A stretch of 64,000 bases of DNA from Mycolicibacterium mageritense (GTDB lineage Bacteria > Actinomycetota > Actinomycetes > Mycobacteriales > Mycobacteriaceae): positions 682,001 through 746,000 of the forward strand of contig NZ_AP022567.1 in assembly GCF_010727475.1 (NCBI RefSeq). The letters are read 5' to 3'. The notes below the pieces were generated by a model. The model saw only the letters and a program-made list of their open reading frames with translations, was not told the origin of the DNA and searched no databases. Below, piece by piece: positions 17,016 to 25,977 of the stretch; the first letter of the stretch is position 1, and every line of letters begins with the position of its first letter. The translations under genes were made by a program, and so were the position numbers.

Positions 17016-17963
17016 TTAGGTAAGCACGCGGATCGGTGAACCGGAACGCCACGCGTCGATGTCCTCGACAGCATCACGGTAGAAGATCTCGTACGAACCC
17101 GTCGTGACATAGCCCAGGTGTGGAGTCAGCACCACGTTGTCCAGCCGGGCCAGCGGATGCCCGTCCGGCAGCGGCTCGTGGTCGAAAACGTCGAGTCCGG
17201 CACCGGCGATCCGGCCCGTGCTCAGGGCGTCGATGAGTGCGCCCTCGTCCACCAACGGTCCCCGCGACGTGTTGATCAGAACCGCCGACCTCCGCATCCG
17301 GCCCAGTTCATCGGGGCCCACGATGCCGCGGGTGCGGTCGCTAAGCCTCAGGTGCAGCGTGACCACATCCGACGTTTCGAACAACTCGTCGCGATCGATG
17401 CGCCGTGCCCCGACCTCCGCGGCGGCCTCAGTGGTCAGGTTCGTCGACCACGCAACCACATCCATGCCGAACGCCAACCCGACCGTGGCCACCCGGCTGC
17501 CGAGCCTGCCCAGCCCGACGACCCCGAGCCGTGCGCCGGCGAGGTCCGTTCCGATCGTCCGTTGCCAGCGCCCGGCGCGCACGTCGGCATCTGATCGCGG
17601 GACGTGTCGGGTGACCGCGTGGATCAGCGCCCACGTGAGCTCAGCTGCCGGTGACGCCAAACCCCTTGTACCGCAGACCGTCACGGACCGCTCCCGAGCC
17701 GCGTCGAGGTCGATCGACGCGTTGACCATGCCTGTTGTGACCAGCAGACGGAGCCCTCCGAGCCGGTCCAGCAGCGCGGCGTCGAACGCCACGCGCTCGC
17801 GCATCGCGACCACCACCTCGGCGGCGCCGACCCGGCGCACCAACGCATCGCCCGTCAGATGTTCGGGCACGAAATCGATCTCGGTACCGGCCAACACCGA
17901 CCAATCGGCGAAGCCGGCCGCGCACCGCTGATAGTCGTCCAGGACAACGATTCTCACGAGCAA
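17016..17963 (-). CDS. D-isomer 2-hydroxyacid dehydrogenase family protein
   Basis: The 315-residue protein has the full D-2-hydroxyacid dehydrogenase layout: an N-terminal substrate domain, the NAD-binding GLGRLGSR Rossmann motif (about residue 150), the active-site Arg in INTSRGPLVDE, the Glu in FDHEPLP and the His in TPHLGY. It should reduce a 2-keto acid (or oxidise a D-2-hydroxy acid) with NAD(P)H in the cytoplasm. The substrate is not clear. It is followed 25 bases later by the hydrolase gene. Confidence 0.9.
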   Translation of the reverse strand: MLVRIVVLDDYQRCAAGFADWSVLAGTEIDFVPEHLTGDALVRRVGAAEVVVAMRERVAFDAALLDRLGGLRLLVTTGMVNASIDLDAARERSVTVCGTRGLASPAAELTWALIHAVTRHVPRSDADVRAGRWQRTIGTDLAGARLGVVGLGRLGSRVATVGLAFGMDVVAWSTNLTTEAAAEVGARRIDRDELFETSDVVTLHLRLSDRTRGIVGPDELGRMRRSAVLINTSRGPLVDEGALIDALSTGRIAGAGLDVFDHEPLPDGHPLARLDNVVLTPHLGYVTTGSYEIFYRDAVEDIDAWRSGSPIRVLT

Positions 17964-18236
17964 AGGCTACGCCAGGTGGGCCGACGGGCTAGGTAGTCCG
18001 CACGCCGGTGGGTCGATAACCAGTAGCCGGGCCGCCATCTAGACAATAGTGCGCTGAGCAATCACTACGTTCAACACATCGTCACACCCATCGATGCCAG
18101 ATATGACCGTCTGACAGGCTATTATTCCTGAAACAAGGACTATGCAGCCTTCCAATAACCGCAGTGTTGGCAAATCTTGCCTGTTTGCCGTATTGTCGTC
18201 CACGTCAGCGTTCGACCACATATGACGAGGGGGATC

Positions 18237-18728
18237 ATGGTCAATTTCGACGGGGGTTCGGCGGCAACTGGCAGCCCGCATCCGCAGACGTACGCGGGAT
18301 GGGCGGAGCCGCCGGGCGCAACAGACCCAGACGACTTGAGCTTGCCGCTCTACGGGGCCGGCTTCACGCAGGCACTGTCACGGTTCTTCCGCAGCTACAT
18401 CCGGTTCTCCGGACGTGCTTCTCGGAGCGAATATTGGTGGCCCGCTTTGGCATTCATGTTGATGGCGCTGGCATCCGGCGCAGTGTTCATGGCCGGCACC
18501 GCGACAGAATCCGATGCCCTCGCCGTGACCGGCGGCGTCATGTTCGTGATCGCGACACTCGTGTGGATCGTGCCCAGCTGGGCAGTGTTGGTCCGACGCC
18601 TCCATGACGCCGATCAATCAGGCTGGCTGTGCTTGTTGACTTTACTGCCATACGTCGGCGGCATCGCCAGTCTGGTGTTCGGCCTGCTGCGATCCAAGCC
18701 CGAGGGCGTCCGGTTCGACGACCGGTAA
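18237..18728 (+). CDS. DUF805 membrane protein
   Basis: The 163-residue protein starts at ATG 18237 behind GAGGGGG. After a 40-residue polar N-terminus it has the DUF805 pattern FFRSYIRFSGRASRSEYWW, four hydrophobic segments and the conserved RRLHDADQSGWLCLL motif. The family is widespread in bacteria and of unknown function. The next gene begins nine bases after its stop, forming an operon with DUF6891 and DUF2625 proteins. The ~270 bases before it are less GC-rich than the neighbours and hold the promoter. Confidence 0.88.
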   Translation: MVNFDGGSAATGSPHPQTYAGWAEPPGATDPDDLSLPLYGAGFTQALSRFFRSYIRFSGRASRSEYWWPALAFMLMALASGAVFMAGTATESDALAVTGGVMFVIATLVWIVPSWAVLVRRLHDADQSGWLCLLTLLPYVGGIASLVFGLLRSKPEGVRFDDR

Positions 18729-18737
18729 CTGAACAGC

Positions 18738-19424
18738 ATGGACAACACCACGATCGACCACGTCCCGCCTACGAGTGGTCGCGACAAACTCGCCCGCATG
18801 ATTCGTACGCACCTCGTCGCCGGCTTTTGGAGCTACGACGACATCGCCGCATATGCCCACGAGGCGCTCGATGACTTCGACGACGTCGATCCCGACGATG
18901 CAGCCGCATTGGTCGATTCGATGTGGAAAGCGCGGCTTGCCGAACAGGCCACCTGGGCCGACACGGGCGACTTCGGGCGCCTGGAGCAGACCTTTGCTCA
19001 ACTGGAATCCGAGGGCATCCTCGCCCGCATGTGCTTCACATGTTGCAGCACATGCGCCAACTCGGAGATCGATGACGAGCGCACCCCTGCGCCGGACACC
19101 GACGACTGGTATCCGTACCGCGAGTGGGCCTACACGTACTTCCATCAGCAGGACGCGCTCCGGCTCGCCGAGCCGGACCCGGTCCTGTTGTTGGGCTACA
19201 GCGCCTTTCGCCCGCACCCAGATCTGCCGAGGTCACTCGTGGACGCCGCCGCAGACGGCGATCAAGCCGCCCACGCAGAGGTGGTCGACCGGACCGACAC
19301 CCTCGTCGGACAGCGCATCGCTGCGTTGGCACGTCACTTCGGCCTGACGGTCACATGGTCCGGATCGCGCCGTGAGCGCATCTCCTTGAGCATCCCTGAA
19401 TGGCGAAAGCCACTACCCCAATAG
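18738..19424 (+). CDS. DUF6891-like protein
   Basis: The 228-residue soluble protein matches, from memory, the DUF6891 family: an N-terminal acidic helical part, a Cys-rich centre (MCFTCCSTCANSEI) and YPYREWAYTYFHQQD, ending in a small beta domain (GLTVTWSGSRRERISLSI). No enzyme motif is obvious. It sits between DUF805 and a tandem DUF2625 protein with spacings of 9 and 7 bases. Such families often occur near polymorphic toxin or immunity genes, but no toxin gene is visible here. Confidence 0.7.
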   Translation: MDNTTIDHVPPTSGRDKLARMIRTHLVAGFWSYDDIAAYAHEALDDFDDVDPDDAAALVDSMWKARLAEQATWADTGDFGRLEQTFAQLESEGILARMCFTCCSTCANSEIDDERTPAPDTDDWYPYREWAYTYFHQQDALRLAEPDPVLLLGYSAFRPHPDLPRSLVDAAADGDQAAHAEVVDRTDTLVGQRIAALARHFGLTVTWSGSRRERISLSIPEWRKPLPQ

Positions 19425-19431
19425 ACCGGCC

Positions 19432-20793
19432 GTGCAACCAGATTCAGCAAGGGAACCGAGCCGACGCGGCCTCGACGAACTGATCATCCCCGATTCGAGA
19501 GTGTGGGCGGAGATCAACACCTGGTCGGGGCAGGGCGCCAACCGGATTCTGGATATCACACCAGAAGACGGACGTGCCCGGCTGCGTGATCTTCAGCTGA
19601 CGACGCAATCGTCGCAAGGGGCCGTGACGCTGAACTGCGGTGCGATTCTGGCCGATCACGGCTGGCTCAAACTGTTCGGTGGCGGCACGGAGGACATCCC
19701 GTCGCTACCCGCCATGGTGAGCGGGATCGACACAGGTCAAGGTGCAGGCCTCTGCGGTGTCGATGTCCTCGGCGGCGTGTTCGCCATCAACTGGGGTGCG
19801 TTCCCCGGTGAGGAGCACCGTCTCTGGTACTGGGCCATCGACACCCTGGACTGGGAGGCCTGCGGCGAGTGGAAACACATTGACCTGCTCTACTATTCAC
19901 TCACAGGCCAGATGGACAAGTTCTACGCGGACCTGCGCTGGCCGGGCTGGCAGGACGACACGCGACGTCTGGCCGTCGACGAGGGTTACACCCTCGACCC
20001 GCCCCCGTACAGCGTCGAGGGGCGTGACACATCGCAGGCCCGTCGGGCCGTGGTGCCGATGGCTGAGGTTTGCCGCGCCATGCACGGCCTTACTCGGCCG
20101 GGCGGGTTGTTCGCCAAAACCAGTCCGACATATCCGATGTTCTGGACGCGGGGCCGCCATTACCGACCTGAAACCGATCGGTTCATCACTCTCAGTGACC
20201 TCGTCGATGTCGAAGCCCCGTTGTGGCGCACACTCGAACCACTGATCGCTGGTGGGCCACACCGTGTTCTGCCCGCAGACCCGGTCGTCGCTCAGCGTCG
20301 TCTCGAACATCTTGAGCACGGGCTCGACACCGGGATCGGGGCCATGGTGTATCACTGCGCCGGCATGATCGTCGACCATGGGTGGCTGCGCTTGTTCGGT
20401 TCGGGTACCGACGATGATGACTCGCGCGATCTCGTCGGCGGCCTCAGCCGCGGCGAGGCGTGGCTCGTCGGCTATGACGTCCTCGGTGGCGTCTATGCGA
20501 TCAACCTCGGCGGCTTCGATACCCCGATCGGGCAGATGATGCACTGGAGCACCGCAACGACGCAATGGCATCCGATGGGCTTCACCTACGAAGAGTTTCT
20601 CCGGTGGGCACTGTCCGGCGGGCTGACCGAGTACTACCGCGATTTACGCTGGCCTGGATGGGAACTCACCGTCGAGAACCTGCCGCTCGATCACGGCGTC
20701 ATCCACAAGGGACAACCGACACCGATGAATCTCATCGTCGAGATGTGGACCAAGGCACGAACCACCCACTTCTACCCGATGGCCTGGGCGTGA
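19432..20793 (+). CDS. Tandem DUF2625 protein (two copies fused)
   Basis: The 453-residue protein contains the DUF2625 pattern twice. Copy 1 (about residues 12-200) has CGAILADHGWLKLFGGG, CGVDVLGGVFAINWGAFP and FYADLRWPGWQDD. Copy 2 (about 245-430) has CAGMIVDHGWLRLFGSG, VGYDVLGGVYAINLGGF and YYRDLRWPGWELT. DUF2625 proteins are normally a single unit of roughly 200 residues, so this looks like an internal duplication and fusion. The function is unknown. It starts at GTG 19432, seven bases after the previous stop. Confidence 0.85.
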   Translation: MQPDSAREPSRRGLDELIIPDSRVWAEINTWSGQGANRILDITPEDGRARLRDLQLTTQSSQGAVTLNCGAILADHGWLKLFGGGTEDIPSLPAMVSGIDTGQGAGLCGVDVLGGVFAINWGAFPGEEHRLWYWAIDTLDWEACGEWKHIDLLYYSLTGQMDKFYADLRWPGWQDDTRRLAVDEGYTLDPPPYSVEGRDTSQARRAVVPMAEVCRAMHGLTRPGGLFAKTSPTYPMFWTRGRHYRPETDRFITLSDLVDVEAPLWRTLEPLIAGGPHRVLPADPVVAQRRLEHLEHGLDTGIGAMVYHCAGMIVDHGWLRLFGSGTDDDDSRDLVGGLSRGEAWLVGYDVLGGVYAINLGGFDTPIGQMMHWSTATTQWHPMGFTYEEFLRWALSGGLTEYYRDLRWPGWELTVENLPLDHGVIHKGQPTPMNLIVEMWTKARTTHFYPMAWA

Positions 20794-20803
20794 GCGTCGG
20801 CGG

Positions 20804-21952
20804 TTACGCGACCGCTTGAGGGGTCACCAGGAACTTCTCGCCGGTCGCCTTCTTGAGATAGCTGTTGAACGCGTCGGGCTGCAGCATGCCGGCCAGCGAC
20901 ACCTCCTGGGTGTAGGCACTCGCGAACGTCGTGGTGAGCTCCGCGGCCACGCGAGCGCGAAGCCTCGCGATGGTTTCCGGCCCGGCACCGGCGAGAAACG
21001 GGGTGAGCAGCCAGCCGCCCACACCCCAGGCCAAGCCGAAGTTTCGGGTGAGAATCGTTGGGCTGGTGTCGAGGCTGCCGTAGATGTACACCTGTTTGTG
21101 GACGCTCGACCCGTAGCGGGAGTACTCCGTCGCGGTCGCATTGGCGGCCTGCTCCATGCCGTTGAGGATCTGGCTGACCAGCGTGCCGCCACCGGTGGCG
21201 TCGAACGCCAGCGTCGCCGATGTGGCCTTGAGTGCCTCGACCAGGTCCGCCTCGAACGACGGTGACGCCGAGTTGCACACGTAGGTTGCCCCCAGGTTGC
21301 GCAGTATCTCCTCCTGCTCGGCCTTGCGGACGATGTTGACCAGCGGCACGCCGTCGGCGAGGCACGCCTTGACCAGCATCTGGCCGAGATTCGACGCCGC
21401 CGCCGTGTGCACCAGGGCCGAATGCCCTTCGCGGCGCATGGTTTCCAGCATGCCCAGCGCCGTGAGCGGATTGACGAACGACGACGCGCCCTGCTTCGCC
21501 GTCGCCCCGTCGGGCAGCACCAGACACGCCGCGGCATTGACCACCCGGTACTGCGCATACATCGCACCGCCCGCGATCCCGACCATCTTGCCCTGCAGGG
21601 CCTGCGCCGCTGCCGACGAGCCGGCCGCCACCACGGTGCCCGCGCCTTCGTTACCCACCGGCAGCGATTTCCCGACGCGCGCCGCGAGACCTGCCAGCGC
21701 CCCGTCCCGCAGCGGTGCGGTGACGACGGGACGCTCCGGCGTGCCCGCGACCGTCGCGGCCGACATGTCGGCGGTGGCCGGAATCAGCAGGCCCAGGTCC
21801 GACGGGTTGATCGGCGCGGCTTCCACCCGGACCACGACGTCGTCGGGGCCGGGGGCCGGAACCTCCACATCGTGCAGCGACAACTCCAGCGTGCCGTCCG
21901 GTGTCACCAGCGACCGCAGTTCCAGCGCAGTCTTCGGTAGAGCCTCGGTCAT
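20804..21952 (-). CDS. Zinc-type alcohol dehydrogenase-like (MDR) oxidoreductase
   Basis: The 382-residue protein has a GroES-like N-terminal half (EVPAPGPDDVVVRVEAAPINPSDLGLL) and a Rossmann half with a modified nucleotide loop (HTAAASNLGQMLVKAC, then NIVRKAEQEEIL). No catalytic zinc Cys/His set is visible, so it resembles quinone- or enoyl-reductase-type MDR members that work without zinc. The start at ATG 21952 is preceded by GGAACGGGG. Its substrate is unknown. It is convergent with the DUF2625 gene, with only 10 bases between them. Confidence 0.85.
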   Translation of the reverse strand: MTEALPKTALELRSLVTPDGTLELSLHDVEVPAPGPDDVVVRVEAAPINPSDLGLLIPATADMSAATVAGTPERPVVTAPLRDGALAGLAARVGKSLPVGNEGAGTVVAAGSSAAAQALQGKMVGIAGGAMYAQYRVVNAAACLVLPDGATAKQGASSFVNPLTALGMLETMRREGHSALVHTAAASNLGQMLVKACLADGVPLVNIVRKAEQEEILRNLGATYVCNSASPSFEADLVEALKATSATLAFDATGGGTLVSQILNGMEQAANATATEYSRYGSSVHKQVYIYGSLDTSPTILTRNFGLAWGVGGWLLTPFLAGAGPETIARLRARVAAELTTTFASAYTQEVSLAGMLQPDAFNSYLKKATGEKFLVTPQAVA

Positions 21953-22082
21953 GGTGTACCCCGTTCCTGTCGTCAACCCTTGTCTGGACACTACGTCGCG
22001 TCGCGCAGTCGCGTGACTTACCTTGCGAGGAAGTGATTTCGATCGACCGGGTTATCGTGGGGTTACGGCGAATGGAGATCAG

Positions 22083-22391
22083 ATGAGTTCGGAAGCCCAA
22101 CTCGACAGAACCGGCGCTGCCACCACCGTGACCGAACGCCCGGACCGGTTCACCATCGAGGTCGGCGGCAAGACCGTCGGCGTCGCCGATTACCACGACC
22201 GCGACGGCCGCCGCATCTTCCCGCACACCGAAGTCATGCCCGCGTACCGGGGCCGCGGGCTCGCGACCATCCTCGTCGCCGAAGCCCTGCGCTCCACCCG
22301 GGCCGCGGGCCTGCGGATCGTCCCGACGTGCTGGATGGTCGCCGAGTACATCGACAAACATCCGGAGTATGCCGACATCACCGACCGGTGA
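22083..22391 (+). CDS. GNAT-type N-acetyltransferase, YjdJ-like small family
   Basis: The 102-residue protein starts at ATG 22083 with GGAG upstream. It has the compact single-domain layout of YjdJ-like acetyltransferases: HTEVMPAYRGRGLATILVAEAL contains the acetyl-CoA pyrophosphate loop R-G-R-G-L-A, and PTCWMVAEYIDKHPEY ends the fold. It should transfer acetyl from acetyl-CoA to an unknown amine. It is divergent from the MDR gene and convergent with the cutinase gene. Confidence 0.88.
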   Translation: MSSEAQLDRTGAATTVTERPDRFTIEVGGKTVGVADYHDRDGRRIFPHTEVMPAYRGRGLATILVAEALRSTRAAGLRIVPTCWMVAEYIDKHPEYADITDR

Positions 22392-22413
22392 ATTGTGCAG
22401 GGAATCGGCTGAC

Positions 22414-23046
22414 TCAGAGCTTGCTCGCCGCGAAATCGGCTGCCTGCACGACCTTTCCGGACTGCACATAGGAGACGTGGGCGCCCATGTCCCAGCCGCC
22501 TTCCCAACAGATCGGGTCGGCCTCGTTGCACTGATCGATGGTGTTGGCGGCGTACTGCGGTGCGATCGTCGGCAGCGGTTGCCCGGAAGCGAGCAGCCCC
22601 GAAAAGCTGGTCCGCGGCGCACCGAACAGTGCGCTGGCCGCCACGTGGTCAGCGATCTGCGGCGGTGCCTCGTTGGTGGCCTGTTCGATGACCGCCGCGC
22701 CCTGCGAGTAACCACCGAGCACCATCTTCGTGTTCGGACAGCTGGCCGCGATCGACTCGATGAGTGACCGTGCGGCATCGGTGCCGGCCGGGGTGCTGGT
22801 GTTGAAGTCGTTGGTGGCCGGGTAATCGACCGCCACGCCGTCGACAGTGCGGGGCGCGATGCGGGCCCGCAGGTCGTCGACGAACGGGCCGCCGACGCTG
22901 CCCAGGCCGGGCGGCTCATTGGTGCCGCGTGCGAACACCACCGTGACGTCGGAGCACGGCGCCGCGGCGGCGGGCGCAGACGTGACCGTGGGGACAGCTG
23001 CGGCGACGGCTGCGAATGCCAAGATCAATGCGGTCTTGTTGGTCAT
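22414..23046 (-). CDS. Cutinase-family serine esterase (secreted)
   Basis: The 210-residue protein has an N-terminal signal peptide (hydrophobic 5-20, Ala-rich cleavage area near 29) and a cutinase domain. The nucleophile elbow is GGYS114QGA, the acid lies in EADPICWEGG, the base His is in GAHVSY, and Cys pairs are placed as in cutinases. Mycobacterial cutinase-like proteins are secreted esterases, lipases or phospholipases. It lies 45 bases downstream of a secreted lipase gene on the same strand and is probably co-transcribed, giving a lipid-degrading pair. Confidence 0.92.
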   Translation of the reverse strand: MTNKTALILAFAAVAAAVPTVTSAPAAAAPCSDVTVVFARGTNEPPGLGSVGGPFVDDLRARIAPRTVDGVAVDYPATNDFNTSTPAGTDAARSLIESIAASCPNTKMVLGGYSQGAAVIEQATNEAPPQIADHVAASALFGAPRTSFSGLLASGQPLPTIAPQYAANTIDQCNEADPICWEGGWDMGAHVSYVQSGKVVQAADFAASKL

Positions 23047-23091
23047 ACGAACCGATCGTAGGGCGGGCCGGACGGATGCCGGGCGAGGCAC

Positions 23092-24447
23092 CTACTCAAC
23101 TGGCGGTATCGCGTCGCAGTTCGGCGTCGTCGGCAGACCGTTGAACCTGTCGGCCACCCACTGCATGCTGCGTTCCCCGTCGACGAAATAAGACAGCAGG
23201 TGATTGGTGCCCATCTTGTTCTGGAACGGATGCATGTAGTTGGTCCAGAACTCGACATCGGCCCCTTTGGCGCACCAGTCCACCGCAAGTTGCCGGGCAC
23301 CGTGCCATGGCATCACCGGATCCCACCGGTTCGACTCGATGAAGACCGGCGCTTCGGGTTTCAGCGTGCCGACTCGCTGCAGCCCGAGCACTGCCTTGAA
23401 ATCAGGGTTGTCGAACACCAGGGCCGGGTCCACGACGAAGTACTCGCTGGTGTGGTGGAACCCGAAGGTCAGCGCCGTTTCCATGATGCATTGATTCCGA
23501 GTGCGATTCACCAGGTCCACACCGTAGATCGACAGGACGGGCATCACCTGCGCCTCAGCCGGAGGATAAGCGGCGATGAGACCGTTGATCATGTAACCCA
23601 GCGCCCCCTGCAACAGGCCGCCGTCACCGAACGGCCCCAGCAGGCTCAGATCAGCCGGCGGTCCCCCTACCCAGGCCCCAACCAGATTCAGTTCCGGGCC
23701 GTACAACGGCGCCAATTCGGCGGCCGACGCCGACGCCGCACCGCCCTGTGACCACCCCCAGAATGCCACGGGCCCACCGGGTTCCAGTGAGGTGTTCGGG
23801 AGCTGCATCGCCGCTCGCGCGGCGTCGATCATGACGTTGCCCTGCGAGATACGGTTCATGAACGGCGCCGGCGCCGGTGTGCCGACGCCTTCGTAATCCG
23901 TTACCACGATGGCGAATCCGCGAGCCACCATCGTCGCGATGAACGTCTCCTCGTACCCGGGCATGATGTCCAGACCGCTGGAGAAGTGGATACCTTGATT
24001 GAAAATTCGTGACGGCGCACATTGATCGCCCAGTCCGTACATCCCGGTGGCATACGAGATCAGTGGTCGTGGGCCCTGGCCGGGCCACGGATTGTGAGGC
24101 TCGAAGTACGTGCCGGTCACCGCCGTCGGCTGCCCCAGCGGACCCGTGCTGCGGTACATGATCCGGGTACCGTCAGCCACAAAGGCGCCCAGTTGGCCGG
24201 ACGGCTCCAGCACCAGGCGCGACGGTTCCGAACGAATCAGGTCGCCGGGTTTGCCGGGCGGCAGCGGATCGGGCGGAGTGTAAAAATCCTGATATTGAAT
24301 CCCCGGCGGGTCAGGCGGATCCGCATTCGCCACCGGCGCCAACGAAATCGCGGCAAATACACTCACCGCGGCGGCAGATATCCGTGCGGCTGCCCAACCC
24401 CGGCGGACAGCCGGTTTCGGTACGTCTCGATCGGCTCGTGTGCTCAT
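23092..24447 (-). CDS. Secreted LIP-type lipase
   Basis: The 451-residue protein starts at ATG 24447 (AGGGG five bases upstream) and has a signal peptide ending near the ANA-DPP junction at about residue 43. The mature part fits the secretory lipase (LIP) family: a TDYEGVGTP loop, the nucleophile elbow GWSQGG (about residue 213), an Asp in ESNRWDPVMP and a His in NYMHPF. The likely activity is hydrolysis of acylglycerols outside the cell. It is the promoter-proximal gene of a lipase-cutinase pair. Confidence 0.9.
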   Translation of the reverse strand: MSTRADRDVPKPAVRRGWAAARISAAAVSVFAAISLAPVANADPPDPPGIQYQDFYTPPDPLPPGKPGDLIRSEPSRLVLEPSGQLGAFVADGTRIMYRSTGPLGQPTAVTGTYFEPHNPWPGQGPRPLISYATGMYGLGDQCAPSRIFNQGIHFSSGLDIMPGYEETFIATMVARGFAIVVTDYEGVGTPAPAPFMNRISQGNVMIDAARAAMQLPNTSLEPGGPVAFWGWSQGGAASASAAELAPLYGPELNLVGAWVGGPPADLSLLGPFGDGGLLQGALGYMINGLIAAYPPAEAQVMPVLSIYGVDLVNRTRNQCIMETALTFGFHHTSEYFVVDPALVFDNPDFKAVLGLQRVGTLKPEAPVFIESNRWDPVMPWHGARQLAVDWCAKGADVEFWTNYMHPFQNKMGTNHLLSYFVDGERSMQWVADRFNGLPTTPNCDAIPPVE

Positions 24448-24572
24448 TCCCACCCCTAGTGCTGCGTGAGGTGTCGCCGAAGCGGCCCTGGTCAGACAAG
24501 GGTGACATGCAGAGTCGTGACGTATCAGTTATTCGGTCGTAATAGTTTGCGCCGCGGTCAAAGGTGTTTAAC

Positions 24573-24589
24573 ATCGAAAAATTTTCGAT
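24573..24589. promoter_or_regulatory. Perfect AT-rich palindrome, candidate operator
   Basis: ATCGAAAA-A-TTTTCGAT is a perfect dyad with an 8-bp arm on each side of one base. It lies about 125 bases upstream of the lipase start and 10 bases before the doubtful frame at 24599. It could be a regulator site for either direction. Confidence 0.4.
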
Positions 24590-24598
24590 ATCAATTAT

Positions 24599-24826
24599 AT
24601 GAGTGTTTCGTCTGCAGATAACCTCCTCGGCCCTCCATTTGAATATCTGCAGTCACGTCCAGTGGCTTACCAGGGCGGAGAGGCGGACGCGCTTGCTGTC
24701 GCTTTGTTGCGGGCAAGACACCTGCGAATAGCTAGGAATCGCGGGCGAACATTTCGAACTGTCGACGCTGATCTTCGCGCACTGCCAGCAGTGGGTTGTT
24801 CGCAGTGGACGATCTGGGCCCAGTGA
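24599..24826 (+). CDS. Doubtful small ORF
   Basis: A 75-codon frame starts with ATG just after the AT-rich palindrome. It has no ribosome binding site, no recognised family and third-codon positions that lack the strong G/C bias of the real genes here. It could be a recently acquired gene or a chance frame; I lean to chance. Confidence 0.2.
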   Translation: MSVSSADNLLGPPFEYLQSRPVAYQGGEADALAVALLRARHLRIARNRGRTFRTVDADLRALPAVGCSQWTIWAQ

Positions 24827-25069
24827 CGCCGCCAAACGTTGGCATTGACCTACGTCAGCCCTTCAATCCTCCCCGGTAGTTGAAACAAGTTCGGCTTCAA
24901 CAGGTCTCATCGATCTGGCGGTTCCGAGTATGCGACCGCCAGGTCCACCGAGAACGGAGATGACCGTCCGTTCTCAAAAGAATGAGCGCACCCGACGCCC
25001 GGTCTATCATCTCCCTGTGATTGCTCTTGAACCGCCAACTGGGCGAAAGTACCAGGTCGGGGCTCCGGT

Positions 25070-25741
25070 ATGACCGAACCACCTAATCGCTCGGCGCGGT
25101 TTTGGACGATTGGCGGCATCGTGGGGGTTGTCACCATCCTTGCATTTGTTTTCGGCGTACCCGGGAACCTGCTCAATGCACTGCAGCTCATCGACAGATT
25201 GACCGGCCGAGACACCTCGTCGACATCGACATCGGCGTCAACACCCGCCGCTCCGCCGGGCACAGCCGGTCCCGGTAATGCGCCTGCGCCAGCACCATCA
25301 CCGTGGTCACCGGCAGACGTCGCCGACTCCACGGCCAACCCGCCGACTGCAGACTATCCGTCACCTATCGCCCAGCCGCCATCTCCGCAGACTTCCGAAG
25401 CGCCGCCGGCCATCCCAGCCGTTGACCGCATTCAGATAGCGACGTGGGCCTACAACCCTGCCGGGCCACCCAACACCTACATCGCCGATAACAACGGGGG
25501 CAAGAAGATCAAGGTCAGCTGGACGTCGTCTGCTGGCGGCTACGAAGTGGACGGCGGATGTACGTCATCGGTGCGTATCCAGGGTCCGGACACAGACCAT
25601 GCCGAGAACTCGTCCAACTGCAGCGATTCGATGGGGACATATCTGGATGTCCAACAGCCCGGCAACTACACCGTCACCGTCACCACTTACCAGAGCTCCG
25701 GGGCTCAGTACAGCGACAGCATCCCCGTCACCATCCAGTAG
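25070..25741 (+). CDS. Membrane-anchored protein with Pro/Ser/Thr stalk and external beta domain
   Basis: The 223-residue protein has one hydrophobic helix (about residues 12-30), a Pro/Ala/Ser/Thr-rich stalk (about 45-115) and a C-terminal domain of roughly 105 residues with strand-like segments (KKIKVSWTSSAGGYEV, GNYTVTVTTYQSSG) and two Cys, probably an Ig-like sandwich outside the cell. No family is recognised. Base composition is lower in GC than the neighbours, and it lies next to a tRNA gene, which may point to acquisition. Confidence 0.65.
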   Translation: MTEPPNRSARFWTIGGIVGVVTILAFVFGVPGNLLNALQLIDRLTGRDTSSTSTSASTPAAPPGTAGPGNAPAPAPSPWSPADVADSTANPPTADYPSPIAQPPSPQTSEAPPAIPAVDRIQIATWAYNPAGPPNTYIADNNGGKKIKVSWTSSAGGYEVDGGCTSSVRIQGPDTDHAENSSNCSDSMGTYLDVQQPGNYTVTVTTYQSSGAQYSDSIPVTIQ

Positions 25742-25977
25742 CTTTGGCGCCGCCGGGTCGATGGGGCCATGGAAGAGTCCCGCGACTGCACAGTCACCGT
25801 TGACCACCGACCAAGATTCCGCAGCCTAGTCAGCTCGGCGAAAATGTCCTGCACCTGCTGAAGCTACTCGCCTGTGCATGTCCCTCATTTGCGTCGTACC
25901 GCCGTACCGGCTGGCCGGGTACCCCTGTACTTTGCCGACGCTAGATCCAGACAAGCAGGCTCTGGGCTGCTAAAAGG

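Larger units (their letters stand above)
24448..25069. other. Long intergenic region of lower GC
   Basis: These 622 bases are visibly richer in A and T than the surrounding genes. They hold a perfect 17-bp palindrome at 24573-24589 followed by an AT-rich promoter-like stretch and one doubtful short frame (24599-24826). Nothing else is supported. Confidence 0.5.

Noticed and set aside
25742..25977. Possible attachment-site repeat of the tRNA-Leu 3' end
   Set aside because: I found no second copy of the tRNA end within the window and no integrase gene.
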